This document shows, piece after piece, positions 18,576-28,341 of a stretch of 64,000 nt of DNA. The stretch is from Maribacter sp. (GTDB lineage Bacteria; Bacteroidota; Bacteroidia; Flavobacteriales; Flavobacteriaceae), in the NCBI GenBank assembly GCA_011050675.1, contig DRFI01000031.1:62001-126000 (forward strand), read 5' to 3'. Both the position numbers and the translations under genes were made by a program. Each line of letters begins with the position of its first letter. Position 1 is the stretch's first letter. The notes under the pieces are model-generated. The model ran no database searches, had not been told where the DNA came from, and worked only from the letters and a program-made list of their open reading frames with translations.

Positions 18576-19409
18576 TTAAAAATTTACCGTTACGCCCATT
18601 TGACCCGGACCAAAATTTAAATTCCAACTTACCATTTTCTGTTGGTTATTGTATTTTTCGTCATACTTTTTATCGAGATACCTATCAATAGATTCTACAG
18701 TTGCAATACTAATGGCAAATGCAAACACCATATCGCTTAACCAATGTTGACCATCCCATACACGAGAGACACCAGGTATAGCTCCTAAAGTATAAATACC
18801 GGCTTTTACCCACGGATTTTTAAATTGCTTACCAATAGCATATGCATTTGTAAAAGCTAATAAAGCATGTCCAGATGGAAAGGAATGAAAATTTCTACTT
18901 GAGTTAAATGGGTCAAAAGTATCTTTACCTAGATTAGCCAAAGGTCTTGCTCTACCTACCAAAGATTTTAAGACTTGTTGTAGAAGTCCGGCAGATGTTG
19001 CTGATGAAATCAATAACACTCCTGTTCTTCTCAGTTTTTCATTTTTAGTAATCAATCCTGCAGCATATACTCCTGAGGTAGCTAAATAATTATTTGCTGG
19101 ACTACCATAGAACTCACCATAATCACGAATAAATTTTGGAATACCTTCTCTGTTGTTTCTAATGAATCTGGAGGTGTTGTCATCTGCCAGATAAACAAGC
19201 CCGGTACCACCAACTACTGCACCAAATTGAGCCCATTGCTTTCCTTGCCAATGTAAAGGTCGGGCATATGAATAACCTACACCCTTAAACATATTTCCAA
19301 CATCGTATTTAACCATATCCCAACGCGTTTCGGTAGAATCGTTACTCGAATTTTGCGCGTTTAAAGAAATACAAAGGGTTATAGCTAAGAAGGTTATTAA
19401 CTTTTTCAT
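18576..19409 (-). CDS. PAP2-family membrane phosphatase
   Basis: The 277-residue protein starts with a signal sequence (MKKLITFLAITLCISLNA) and has hydrophobic segments. All three PAP2 phosphatase motifs are present: KSLVGRARP at 148-156, PSGH at 178-181 and SRVWDGQHWLSD at 215-226, where His-222 and Asp-226 complete the site. Relatives remove phosphate from phosphatidic acid, undecaprenyl pyrophosphate or lipid A. The N-terminal signal and the repeated polar segments suggest the active site faces the periplasm. The exact lipid is unknown. The gene runs towards recQ with 19 bases between the stops. Confidence 0.87.
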   Translation of the reverse strand: MKKLITFLAITLCISLNAQNSSNDSTETRWDMVKYDVGNMFKGVGYSYARPLHWQGKQWAQFGAVVGGTGLVYLADDNTSRFIRNNREGIPKFIRDYGEFYGSPANNYLATSGVYAAGLITKNEKLRRTGVLLISSATSAGLLQQVLKSLVGRARPLANLGKDTFDPFNSSRNFHSFPSGHALLAFTNAYAIGKQFKNPWVKAGIYTLGAIPGVSRVWDGQHWLSDMVFAFAISIATVESIDRYLDKKYDEKYNNQQKMVSWNLNFGPGQMGVTVNF

Positions 19410-19503
19410 GGGGTAAATTTAAACTTATCGGTTATTTAAAAATAATCTGTATCAATTATTTTTAAATTCAAAAGCGAATTATGTATCGTAATTACATATG
19501 TTT

Positions 19504-20967
19504 CTATTGAAAAGAACGTAATGTATATGTTTTATGATAGGCATCATAATTTCCAAGAATATAGGCATTATTCATTTTAAAAACGGTTCTACCGTTAGGG
19601 GAAATATTATGTTCAACTTCAAACGCTTCTATCAAATCGAAGCGGTTTTCTTTCAATTGTCCATTTTGGTGTTCAAAATTTGAATTGAATAATGCATCTA
19701 CTTGAATAGCTTTTGTAGCAGTATAAGACTGGTAAGCAAAAAAAGTAGGGTTAAAGAAAACAGTTACAGCGCCAAAGGTAGAAATAGGTATACCGAAACC
19801 TGGCATCATAGCCATTGCATTACTGCTTCGTTCAATTACGCCACCATATGAAATTTGTTTAAGGTTATCGTGATTCTGTACAGCTATACCTACTTTACCT
19901 CTACTCATTTTTCTTAGTAGTACGCCGGTGTCCTCAAAAGTTCTGTGGTTATCAAAGGTGCCGCCAGTCTGTATTATTGATGAATTTTTAAATTTAATCT
20001 TTTCGTTCTCATGGGCACTGTACTCATTAATTAACTCTCCAGTTCTAAAATTTAGAGCCCTCAAATGAAAGGCTCTTTTAGTACTTACGATTTGATACAA
20101 AATATCCTTATCCACAAATGAGTTGCTGGTCTTTTCTTTATAACTCCAATTCCCCATAGCTTTTTGAAAGCTTGTGGCGTACCCTATTAATTTTTCTAAA
20201 TCTATGTCTACTATTTGGGTGATATCATTATTGCTGTCAAAAGTTATTGTGATAAAATTTTCATTTTGATAAATTTTAGTAGAATTACAGGCAATTTCTA
20301 GCGTTGTTGGATTTTCATTTTCAATCTTCACTAAATCAACAGACTTATCTATACCATACAGTCCAGTATTTATGGTCATCATGTCATATAAATCTTTAAC
20401 CTTCTGTTTTTTGTTTAAAAATGAACGGTGGGAGAAGTCTATGGAATGTTTGGTAAAATCTGTTTCATTGTTGAAACGGTATATGTTAATTATTGCTGTA
20501 TTAGGAAGAATTGTAAGAACATGAAATTTATTATTGTATTCTGCAGTTTGTATTATTTCTTCATAGCCTAGGTCTAGGTCTATTTCATTAAATTCAACTA
20601 TATTCTTCTCAAATGAAAAATGTGAAGATGCAAATTTACGTCGGTTTTTAGTGGTCAAATAGACAACAAAATCTTGATTTTTTAAAATTGTTTGTCCCAA
20701 TACTTGTTTGAACGCTCTTGCCTTATCTTGAAAATTTAGCTCGGCAATAATTTCATTTGTTTCATCAAATAAATAACCGTCAATTACTTTTCCGCGTAAG
20801 AAAATGAGAGCAAATCTGTTATGCATTTCATCTACTAAGGGTAGTACTTCGTCCGGCGTGATGATTCTATTTTCATAAACATTATTTATTTTGGCAAATT
20901 CTTTTTGAGCCATAATTTTATTGATGAAAACCAATAAAATTAATAATAGGGGATACTTTATATGCAT
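19504..20967 (-). CDS. Exported protein of unknown function
   Basis: I do not recognise this 487-residue protein. It begins with a signal peptide (MHIKYPLLLILLVFINKIMA, then QKEF), so it is probably periplasmic or on the surface. The middle alternates short strands with aromatic residues and has repeated phrases of the kind FITITFDSNNDITQIVDID and YQIVSTKRAFHLRALNFRTG, which may form a beta-propeller-like or beta-rich fold. Near residue 375-400 there is a hydrophobic stretch (MAMMPGFGIPISTFGAVTVF) that could be a membrane or interface segment. The gene stands alone between the HDAC-like gene and PAP2, on the same strand. Confidence 0.6.
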   Translation of the reverse strand: MHIKYPLLLILLVFINKIMAQKEFAKINNVYENRIITPDEVLPLVDEMHNRFALIFLRGKVIDGYLFDETNEIIAELNFQDKARAFKQVLGQTILKNQDFVVYLTTKNRRKFASSHFSFEKNIVEFNEIDLDLGYEEIIQTAEYNNKFHVLTILPNTAIINIYRFNNETDFTKHSIDFSHRSFLNKKQKVKDLYDMMTINTGLYGIDKSVDLVKIENENPTTLEIACNSTKIYQNENFITITFDSNNDITQIVDIDLEKLIGYATSFQKAMGNWSYKEKTSNSFVDKDILYQIVSTKRAFHLRALNFRTGELINEYSAHENEKIKFKNSSIIQTGGTFDNHRTFEDTGVLLRKMSRGKVGIAVQNHDNLKQISYGGVIERSSNAMAMMPGFGIPISTFGAVTVFFNPTFFAYQSYTATKAIQVDALFNSNFEHQNGQLKENRFDLIEAFEVEHNISPNGRTVFKMNNAYILGNYDAYHKTYTLRSFQ

Positions 20968-21022
20968 TAAGAACTATTTGTTATTTAACGAATTAATAGC
21001 TACTATTATTTTCAATGGGTAA

Positions 21023-21925
21023 TTAAAAATAAACAGATTGAGCAAGCCTAAATGTATTCGCATGTGCATCTACAATAACTTTAATGTCTGGAGAATACCC
21101 GCCACCCATACTGCATTGTACAGGTATAGAATGTTTTTTACAGGTGTTTAATACAAATTCATCACGTTTTTTACATCCATTTAAAGTGAGGCTAAGTGTT
21201 CCTAATTTATCACTTTCGAGAACATCAACGCCGCATAAATAAAAGATGAAATCTGGCTGTAGGTTCTCTATTAATTTAGGTAAGTTATCTTTTAAAATGG
21301 AGAGATATGTGGCGTCATCAGTTCCTTTGGGTAAAGGTATATCCAAATCTGACTGTTCCTTTTTAAAAGGGTAATTACCTTCTCCATGCATGGAAAAAGT
21401 AAAAACGGAATCATTGTTTTTAAAAATTTCCGCAGTGCCGTTACCTTGATGCACATCTAAATCAACTATAAGTATTTTTTTCGCTAGACCTGTATTTAGC
21501 AGGTATTTTGCGCCAATGGCTTGGTCGTTGAGCATGCAAAAGGCTTCTCCGTGGTCACTATATGCATGGTGAGTGCCGCCTGCAATATTCATGGAAATAC
21601 CATATTCTAAAGCGTATTTACATCCTTTTATGGTCCCATCTGCAATTATGCGCTCTCTTTCAACTAAATCTTCTGATAGTGGGAAACCTATTTTTCGAGC
21701 CATTTTTGGCGAAATCATAATATTCAATAAATCGTAGAAATACTCTGGCTCGTGGACTGCTACTATATGTTTATCATTGGGAATTTCAGGTTCGAAAAAA
21801 TTAGCTTCGGTACAAGTGCCTTCATGTATTAATTGCTGTGGCAACAATTCATACTTCAACATAGGAAAGCGATGCCCTTCTGGTAATGGATGTTTATATA
21901 TGGGATGATAGGCTATCTTAAGCAT
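21023..21925 (-). CDS. Histone-deacetylase-like amidohydrolase
   Basis: This 300-residue cytoplasmic protein is of the bacterial arginase/deacetylase superfamily (acetoin utilisation, acetylpolyamine and HDAC-like enzymes). Visible parts of the zinc and charge-relay site are GGTHHAYSDHGEAFC (the His pair), VDLDVHQGNGTAEIF (Asp and His zinc ligands), CGVDVLESDKLG (third zinc ligand) and GGGYSPD. They hydrolyse acyl groups from lysines or polyamines. ATG 21925 is preferred; a GTG three bases earlier would add one residue. It follows the tex gene on the same strand with eight bases between. Confidence 0.87.
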   Translation of the reverse strand: MLKIAYHPIYKHPLPEGHRFPMLKYELLPQQLIHEGTCTEANFFEPEIPNDKHIVAVHEPEYFYDLLNIMISPKMARKIGFPLSEDLVERERIIADGTIKGCKYALEYGISMNIAGGTHHAYSDHGEAFCMLNDQAIGAKYLLNTGLAKKILIVDLDVHQGNGTAEIFKNNDSVFTFSMHGEGNYPFKKEQSDLDIPLPKGTDDATYLSILKDNLPKLIENLQPDFIFYLCGVDVLESDKLGTLSLTLNGCKKRDEFVLNTCKKHSIPVQCSMGGGYSPDIKVIVDAHANTFRLAQSVYF

Positions 21926-21933
21926 CACCTAAA

Positions 21934-24075
21934 TTATTTATGGAGCTTCAGTTGAATTCTTTTTCGGGGAACATCAACTTCTAAAACCTTTACGATAATT
22001 TGTTGATGAAGATGAACATGTTCATTCACGTCTTTAACAAAAGAATCTGATAGGTTAGATACATGAATTAATCCGCTTTCTTTAATTCCAATATCTACAA
22101 AGCAGCCAAAATTGGTAATGTTGTTTACAATGCCAGGTAATAACTGCCCGCTATGCAAGTCGGTAATAGATTTAATGTTTTGATCAAATGTAAAAACCTT
22201 GGCTTTTTCACGACGGTCTAATCCTGGTTTTTCAAGTTCTGAGCGTATATCTAATAGAGTAGGTAAACCAACATCAGTTGTACAGTACTTCTGTAAGTCT
22301 ATCTCTTTAAGAACAGTTTTATTACCAATTAAAGATAAAATCTCTGTTCCAGCATCCTTTGACATTTGTTTGACAATGCCATAACTTTCTGGATGTACGG
22401 CAGAATCATCTAATGGGTTTTTAGCATCTTTAATACGTAAAAAGGCAGCTCCTTGTTCATATGCTTTTCCGCCTAAACGAGGAACATCCATAATTTCTTT
22501 TCTGCTTTTGAAAGCACCTTTTTCTTTTCTTTGGGCAACTATATTTTCAGCTAATTTTGGACCAATACCAGATACGTAGCTTAATAGTGGAACACTAGCG
22601 GTATTAATGTTTACACCTACAGAATTCACACAACTTTCTACAACGGTATCTAGCGAAGTTTTTAATTTGGTTTGATCAACATCATGTTGGTATTGCCCTA
22701 CACCAATAGATTTTGGGTCAATTTTTACTAGTTCAGCAAGTGGGTCAGCTAAGCGTCGACCAATAGAAACTGCACCACGAACTGTTACATCGTAGTTAGG
22801 GAATTCGTCTCTAGCTATCTTTGATGCTGAATAGATAGATGCTCCTGCTTCACTTACAACAAAAACTTCTACAGGATTGTTGAATATTACTTTCTTTACA
22901 ATCTGTTCGGTTTCTCTTGAAGCCGTTCCGTTGCCAATTGCAATAGCTTCAATTTTATAAGCATTAACTAATGAGCTTAATTTCTTTATAGCCCCACCAA
23001 CATCATTCTGTGGCGCATGTGGGTATATAGTTTCATTATGTACTAAATTACCTTCGGCATCCAAGCAAACTACTTTACAACCCGATCTAAAACCTGGGTC
23101 TATGGCAAGAATGCGCTTTTCACCTAATGGTGCTCCAAGTAGTAATTGCCTTAGATTGTTAGAGAATACACAAATGGCGTCATCATCAGCTTTTTCTTTG
23201 GCAGCTTTTATTAGCTCGTTAGATAATGAGGGAAACAGCAGTCTCTTATAAGCATCTGCAATGGCTAACTCAATTTGCTTTCCACATGCATTATTAGATT
23301 TTACAATTCTGTTCTCAATTCGGTCCAATAATCTTTCGTCGTCTAACTCAATCTTTACTCGTATAAATTTTTCCGATTCGGCTCTTAAAATAGCTAACAA
23401 TCGGTGGGACGGACATTTATTTAAAGGTTCGCTCCAGTCAAAATAATCTCGGAATTTCTGCGCCTTCTCATCGTCCTTTTTAGTACCGATTACCTTGGTG
23501 GAAATAATGGCAAATCGAGAGAGTTGAGATCTTATTGATTCTCTAATATCAGTCCGTTCATTAATCCATTCCGAAATAATATGGCGGGCACCTTCTAAGG
23601 CATCATCTTCGTTTTCGACATCCTTACCTAGATATTTAGATGCGGTAAACTCGATATCATCATTTCGTTGTGCCATGATGATTTTAGCCAAAGGCTCTAG
23701 TCCATTTTTGCGGGCTACTTCTGCCTTGGTTTTTTTGCTCTTTTTAAAAGGAAGGTAAAGATCTTCTAATTGAGTAAGATCTTCAGAGTTTTTAAATTTC
23801 TGTTTCAGTTCAGGAGTTAGTGCCCCTTGTTCTTCAACAGCTTTAATAATGGCTTTTTTTCGTTTCTCTAATGCTTCAAATTGATCTTTAAACTGAACAA
23901 TAGCACCTACCTGAACTTCATCTAAATTACCGGTACGCTCTTTTCTGTATCGTGAGATAAAAGGAATTGTACAGTCAGCATTTAAGAGTTCAATAGTATT
24001 TTGGATTCCCTTTTCTGGGAGTTGGGTGTGCTTAAGTATATAGCCAACAATTTGGGCCGAGTCCAATTTTGCCAT
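21934..24075 (-). CDS. tex: Tex-family RNA-binding transcription accessory protein
   Basis: The 713-residue protein matches Tex, the bacterial relative of eukaryotic Spt6. It has a helical N-terminal region (SRYRKERTGNLDEVQV), a YqgF/RNase H-like domain around 320-450 (LAIDPGFRSGCKVV, AIAIGNGTASRETE), helix-hairpin-helix motifs around 500-560 (LLSYVSGIGPKLAENIV) and a C-terminal S1 RNA-binding domain from about 640 (VNNITNFGCFVDIGIKESGL). Length is near the usual for the bacterial family. It probably binds nucleic acid and influences transcription. It lies 28 bases after metG on the same strand. Confidence 0.93.
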   Translation of the reverse strand: MAKLDSAQIVGYILKHTQLPEKGIQNTIELLNADCTIPFISRYRKERTGNLDEVQVGAIVQFKDQFEALEKRKKAIIKAVEEQGALTPELKQKFKNSEDLTQLEDLYLPFKKSKKTKAEVARKNGLEPLAKIIMAQRNDDIEFTASKYLGKDVENEDDALEGARHIISEWINERTDIRESIRSQLSRFAIISTKVIGTKKDDEKAQKFRDYFDWSEPLNKCPSHRLLAILRAESEKFIRVKIELDDERLLDRIENRIVKSNNACGKQIELAIADAYKRLLFPSLSNELIKAAKEKADDDAICVFSNNLRQLLLGAPLGEKRILAIDPGFRSGCKVVCLDAEGNLVHNETIYPHAPQNDVGGAIKKLSSLVNAYKIEAIAIGNGTASRETEQIVKKVIFNNPVEVFVVSEAGASIYSASKIARDEFPNYDVTVRGAVSIGRRLADPLAELVKIDPKSIGVGQYQHDVDQTKLKTSLDTVVESCVNSVGVNINTASVPLLSYVSGIGPKLAENIVAQRKEKGAFKSRKEIMDVPRLGGKAYEQGAAFLRIKDAKNPLDDSAVHPESYGIVKQMSKDAGTEILSLIGNKTVLKEIDLQKYCTTDVGLPTLLDIRSELEKPGLDRREKAKVFTFDQNIKSITDLHSGQLLPGIVNNITNFGCFVDIGIKESGLIHVSNLSDSFVKDVNEHVHLHQQIIVKVLEVDVPRKRIQLKLHK

Positions 24076-24103
24076 GTGTATTGTTATATTTTTAGGAGTG
24101 GAG

Positions 24104-26182
24104 TTAGTTTATTCCTTCCCCGTTTCCTACTGCTTCCTCATCTGGATTAACGAATACCAATTTTCCATCAGCATTTTCTGTCATTAAAATCATGCCCTCA
24201 CTATCAACACCACGAAGTGCACGAGGTGCCAGGTTGACAAGTACAGTAACTTTTTTGCCTACAATTTCTTCTGGTGTAAAGCTTTCGGCAATACCAGAAA
24301 CAATAGTTCTAACATCTAAGCCAGTATCTACTTTTAGAACTAAAAGTTTTTTAGCCTTAGCCATTTTTTCGGCTTCTATAATAGTGCCCACACGCATATC
24401 TAGTTTAGAGAAATCGTCGAATGTAATGGTGTCTTTTTGTGGCATTAGTTTTTTGTTTTCGTTTTCATTAGCCTTTTTAGTAGCTTCCAATTTATCTAAT
24501 TGAGTTTTGATTTCACTATCCTCAATTTTTCTAAATAACAACTCTGCTTGGTTTATTTGGTGGTCAGCAGCTAGTAAGTTACTATTTGTTGCAACATCGT
24601 TCCAATCAAACCCTTTATCTGCGCTTTGCGTTATGTTTAATATGTTTTTAAGCTTGCTAGATGTAAACGGTAAAAATGGCTCGCTAAGAACCGCTAAGCC
24701 TGCTGCTATTTGCAAAGCAACATTCATAATCGTTTTTACACGTTCCTCATTTACTTTTATAACTTTCCATGGCTCTGCATCGGCTAAGTATTTATTACCT
24801 AAACGAGCCAAATTCATTAATTCTTGACCTGCTTCTCTAAAACGATAGCGCTCAATAGAACTGGATATTATATTTGGGTATTTGCCTAATTGTTCTAATG
24901 TTTCGGTATCTACATCAGATAAAGTTCCTGCTGCTGGTACTTTGCCGTCATAATACTTGTTAGTCAAAACAACTACTCGGTTAATGAAATTACCCAATAT
25001 AGCTACTAGCTCATTATTATTTCTAGCTTGAAAATCTTTCCAAGTAAAATCATTATCCTTTGTTTCTGGTGCATTTGCAGTTAAGGTATAACGCAATGAA
25101 TCTTGCATTTCTGGGAAATCCACTAAATACTCGTGTAACCAAACTGCCCAGTTTTTAGATGTAGAAAGTTTATTTCCTTCTAGGTTCAAAAACTCGTTTG
25201 CCGGTACATTTTCTGGTAAAATATAGCTTCCTTCTGCCTTAAGCATTGAAGGGAATATAATACAATGGAAAACAATATTATCCTTACCAATAAAATGAAC
25301 CAATTTTGTGTTTTCGTCTTTCCAGTATGGCTCCCAATCTTTTCCTTCACGGGCAGCCCATTCTTTGGTAGATGAAATATAGCCTATAGGCGCATCGAAC
25401 CAAACATATAATACCTTGCCTTCACCACCTTCTACAGGTACAGGTATTCCCCAGTCTAAATCTCTAGTTACAGCTCTTGGTTCTAATCCGCCATCGATCC
25501 ATGATTTGCATTGACCGTAGACATTAGGTTTCCAGTCGTCTTTATGTCCTTTTAGAATCCAATCGGTTAAAAACTCCTCATACCTGTCTAAAGGTAAAAA
25601 CCAGTGTTTTGTCTCTTTAGTTGTAGGTACAGTTCCTGTAATGGTAGATTTTGGATTTATTAAATCAGTAGCATTTAAACTAGAACCACAATTTTCGCAC
25701 TGATCGCCATAAGCCTCTTCATTTCCACATTTTGGACAGGTTCCTATTAAAAAACGGTCTGCCAAAAACTGCTGAGCCTCTTCATCATATAATTGTGCAG
25801 TGGTTTCTTCAATAAAATCTCCCTTTTCGTAAAGTTTTATAAAAAATTCTGATGCAGTATCATGATGTACCTGCGCAGAGGTTCTAGAGTAATTATCGAA
25901 CGTAATACCGAAATCCAAGAAAGACTGCTTAATAATTGCATGGTATTTATCAATAATATCTTTTGGGGTAACACCTTCTTTTTTCGCTTTCATTGAAATG
26001 GCAACGCCATGTTCATCACTACCACAAACAAAGGCAACATCTTTACCTGTTAAACGTAAATAGCGTGCATATATATCTGCAGGAACGTAAACACCAGCTA
26101 AATGACCAATATGTATTGGACCATTTGTGTATGGTAATGCTGCTGTAATAGTATATCTAGAGGGTGATTTAATATCGGACAT
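24104..26182 (-). CDS. metG: Methionine-tRNA ligase
   Basis: This enzyme charges tRNA-Met. The 692-residue protein has the class I signature HIGH early on ([13 protein letters not shown]), a four-cysteine zinc knuckle near 150-170 (CPKCG, CENC), the KMSKS-like loop KLSTSKNW near 345, an anticodon-binding helical domain, and a C-terminal EMAP-type tRNA-binding domain ([20 protein letters not shown] onwards). The last domain supports dimer formation in this long form. ATG 26182 is preferred over the in-frame TTG three bases upstream. A TAnnTTTG box lies 18 bases upstream. Confidence 0.96.
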   Translation of the reverse strand: MSDIKSPSRYTITAALPYTNGPIHIGHLAGVYVPADIYARYLRLTGKDVAFVCGSDEHGVAISMKAKKEGVTPKDIIDKYHAIIKQSFLDFGITFDNYSRTSAQVHHDTASEFFIKLYEKGDFIEETTAQLYDEEAQQFLADRFLIGTCPKCGNEEAYGDQCENCGSSLNATDLINPKSTITGTVPTTKETKHWFLPLDRYEEFLTDWILKGHKDDWKPNVYGQCKSWIDGGLEPRAVTRDLDWGIPVPVEGGEGKVLYVWFDAPIGYISSTKEWAAREGKDWEPYWKDENTKLVHFIGKDNIVFHCIIFPSMLKAEGSYILPENVPANEFLNLEGNKLSTSKNWAVWLHEYLVDFPEMQDSLRYTLTANAPETKDNDFTWKDFQARNNNELVAILGNFINRVVVLTNKYYDGKVPAAGTLSDVDTETLEQLGKYPNIISSSIERYRFREAGQELMNLARLGNKYLADAEPWKVIKVNEERVKTIMNVALQIAAGLAVLSEPFLPFTSSKLKNILNITQSADKGFDWNDVATNSNLLAADHQINQAELLFRKIEDSEIKTQLDKLEATKKANENENKKLMPQKDTITFDDFSKLDMRVGTIIEAEKMAKAKKLLVLKVDTGLDVRTIVSGIAESFTPEEIVGKKVTVLVNLAPRALRGVDSEGMILMTENADGKLVFVNPDEEAVGNGEGIN

Positions 26183-26199
26183 CAAAATAAATTAAGCTA

Positions 26200-26207
26200 C
26201 AAAAATA
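26200..26207 (-). promoter_or_regulatory. Possible -7 box for metG
   Basis: On the minus strand this reads TATTTTTG, a full match to TAnnTTTG, and ends 17 bases before the metG start codon. I do not see a TTG at the expected distance upstream, so only the -7 half is supported. Confidence 0.4.
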
Positions 26208-26392
26208 CTGAATTTGATGGGAGAATAACTAATTACTTGGTAATTGTAACTTGTTCTGAAAAGGAATTTGAAACAATATTTTATTGAAAACTGATGTAAG
26301 ACAGATATATGGATGGATAAATTATACTAAAACGAATTAAAAATTGTTCTATTGTAAGAAAATACTTATTTATTAACTAAAACATAGATGTT

Positions 26393-26572
26393 ATGGCTGT
26401 TGGTAATTCAAAAAAAATTAAGCTTGATAATAGCTTGGAGAAGCTAGATGAAGCGATGAAAAGTTCAAATACAAATAAGGAAGATATTGTACTACTTTAT
26501 AAGGATAAGAACCATAGAGTAAAAAAGGAATTGAGGTTCGAATCTAAAATGAACAATTCTAAATTAGTTTAA
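26393..26572 (+). CDS. Small charged protein of unknown function
   Basis: A complete 59-residue frame starts ATG 26393 (MAVGNSKKIKLDNSLEKLDE) and ends TAA 26572, immediately before a strong hairpin terminator that fits the end of a plus-strand transcript. The protein is rich in Lys, Glu and Asn, predicted helical, and has no signal or membrane segment. It stands alone between metG and the DUF1501 gene, pointing the other way from both. The terminator and a codon pattern like that of its neighbours support it as a real gene; function unknown. Confidence 0.55.
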   Translation: MAVGNSKKIKLDNSLEKLDEAMKSSNTNKEDIVLLYKDKNHRVKKELRFESKMNNSKLV

Positions 26573-26574
26573 TT

Positions 26575-26610
26575 AAAAAAGGTCCTATTCAATTGAATAG
26601 GACCTTTTTT
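26575..26610. terminator. Bidirectional intrinsic terminator
   Basis: A 24-base perfect palindrome (GGTCCTATTCAA followed by its reverse complement, 26581-26604) is flanked by an A-run on the left and TTTTTT on the right. Each strand therefore has a stem followed by U residues. It serves the small plus-strand gene ending at 26572 and the DUF1501 gene ending at 26627 on the minus strand. Confidence 0.9.
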
Positions 26611-26626
26611 AATCGTGGGAAACAGA

Positions 26627-28330
26627 TTAAGCTACCATTACAGATTTACTCATTTTTTGATTTTGTACATTAATACGATAAATGTACTTTCCTGTAGATA
26701 GTTGTTCGGGCATGCGCTCTCGTATATTTATTTCGGTAGAACCTTCAAACATCATTTCATTAAAAATGGTGCCTACTTTCTGACCGAGAATATTAAAAAG
26801 TTGAATATCTACATGTGCCGAAAATGGCATTTCTAAATAGATATGTGGGGTACTATCCGTTGGATAAAAAGGTTTGTGAACAACGGCATTCAATAAGTCT
26901 GGGTTAAAGGGTGTTTCAGCTTCTTCTCCTGGTGGTACTGGTGGCGTAACTTCACCATCACTGTAAGCTATATCAGGAAATGCTTCACCACTACAGCTAA
27001 AGCCTAAATCTACAGGTACATATGGTTTATAATTTAATAAGTGCGCTTCTACTAAGGGTACATCTACACAAAGCCATTCTGCAAGAACAGTAGCATATAA
27101 ATCTCTAAAATCCATCGTGTATTCTAAGTTGCCTCTGCCATCTGGGTCATCTAGAGTAGGGTGGTCACCAACAAATGCACTACCATTTAAACCTGATCCA
27201 AAGAATAAGGTTGGTGTCGCTTTACCGTGATCAGTACCATTTGATCCATTCTCGAAAATACGTCTACCAAATTCTGAAAAAGTCATACTCAGAACTTTAT
27301 CATCTTGTTGGGTAAATGCTAAATCTTCATAGAAATTATTAACTGCTACAGATAAATTAGTCATTAATTGAGCGTGAGCTTGAGGTTGATTACCATGAGT
27401 GTCAAAACCACCCATAGAAATCATAAAGACTTTTGTACCTAAGTTTCCTTTTATCAATCGGGCTATAAGTGCCAATTGACGTGCAAAGCCATTTTCTTGA
27501 TATTCTACTTGATTTTGTCCACGTGTGTAAGCATCATGTATAAGACCAGAATATTCATACGTAGTATTTGCAACCCCTCTTAAAAACTTAAGTTGGTCGC
27601 CATACATACAATCATTAAATAAGGTGTCTTCTAAACCGTAAACGACTCCAGATTCTGCTATTTCTTCTAATTGATCAATGTTAGAAGTAACAAATGCATA
27701 ATTGGTTTCATCACCTTGAAATACCAAGCTACCAAACTGACCAATTTGAATTGCTGCAGGTGCTGCTGGCGGATTTATTAAATAATCCGGGTATATATTT
27801 TCAAAATGTCTACCCATCCAACCAGTATTTAAACCGCTAAACCCTGTAGTTTCTATATCTGTATTGGCAAAAATATCTGAACCTGTAAAGTGTGATAAAC
27901 TTTGACCTTCGTAACCTACACCGTGGACGGCTTTAAATTGACCTTCTTCCCACATGGGTGCTAAGGAATTCATATAAGAGGGAACACCAAACTCATCGGT
28001 CAATTTTAAAACCTTGCTTTCTGGAATGTAGATATTTGGTCTTGCATTGGCATAACTATCGTATTGTTCAATAGGTATTACCGTACTTAGTCCATCATTA
28101 CCTCCGGAAAGGCGAATAAGAATTAAAATATTATCTGTTTCGGCACCTGCAATAGCCGCCGATAGTGGTGATGGCGCAGAAGCCGATAACATGTTAGAAC
28201 CTAGCATCATTGAGCCTGATCCAGCAATTCCCATTGCTTGTAAAAAAGAGCGTCTGCTCCATGTTTTATGTTCATCATCATGACCTTCATGTTGAAGACC
28301 TTTAAATGGGGAGTGGTGTGTATTGCACAT
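26627..28330 (-). CDS. DUF1501 exported protein with Tat-type signal and T9SS-like C-terminus
   Basis: The 567-residue protein has a twin-arginine signal at residues 25-31 (SRRSFLQ) followed by a hydrophobic run, so export in folded form through Tat is likely. The body matches DUF1501 proteins, which have an alkaline-phosphatase/sulfatase-like fold (NILILIRLSGGNDGLS, MISMGGFDTHGNQ, TFSEFGRR). The last ~75 residues resemble a type A type IX secretion sorting domain (IQLFNILGQKVGTIF, GKYIYRINVQ, KSVMVA). It is co-transcribed with the DUF1800 gene, 11 bases upstream, an association found in many Bacteroidota and Planctomycetota. The activity of the pair is unknown. Confidence 0.85.
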   Translation of the reverse strand: MCNTHHSPFKGLQHEGHDDEHKTWSRRSFLQAMGIAGSGSMMLGSNMLSASAPSPLSAAIAGAETDNILILIRLSGGNDGLSTVIPIEQYDSYANARPNIYIPESKVLKLTDEFGVPSYMNSLAPMWEEGQFKAVHGVGYEGQSLSHFTGSDIFANTDIETTGFSGLNTGWMGRHFENIYPDYLINPPAAPAAIQIGQFGSLVFQGDETNYAFVTSNIDQLEEIAESGVVYGLEDTLFNDCMYGDQLKFLRGVANTTYEYSGLIHDAYTRGQNQVEYQENGFARQLALIARLIKGNLGTKVFMISMGGFDTHGNQPQAHAQLMTNLSVAVNNFYEDLAFTQQDDKVLSMTFSEFGRRIFENGSNGTDHGKATPTLFFGSGLNGSAFVGDHPTLDDPDGRGNLEYTMDFRDLYATVLAEWLCVDVPLVEAHLLNYKPYVPVDLGFSCSGEAFPDIAYSDGEVTPPVPPGEEAETPFNPDLLNAVVHKPFYPTDSTPHIYLEMPFSAHVDIQLFNILGQKVGTIFNEMMFEGSTEINIRERMPEQLSTGKYIYRINVQNQKMSKSVMVA

Positions 28331-28341
28331 AGCAGTAGGTG

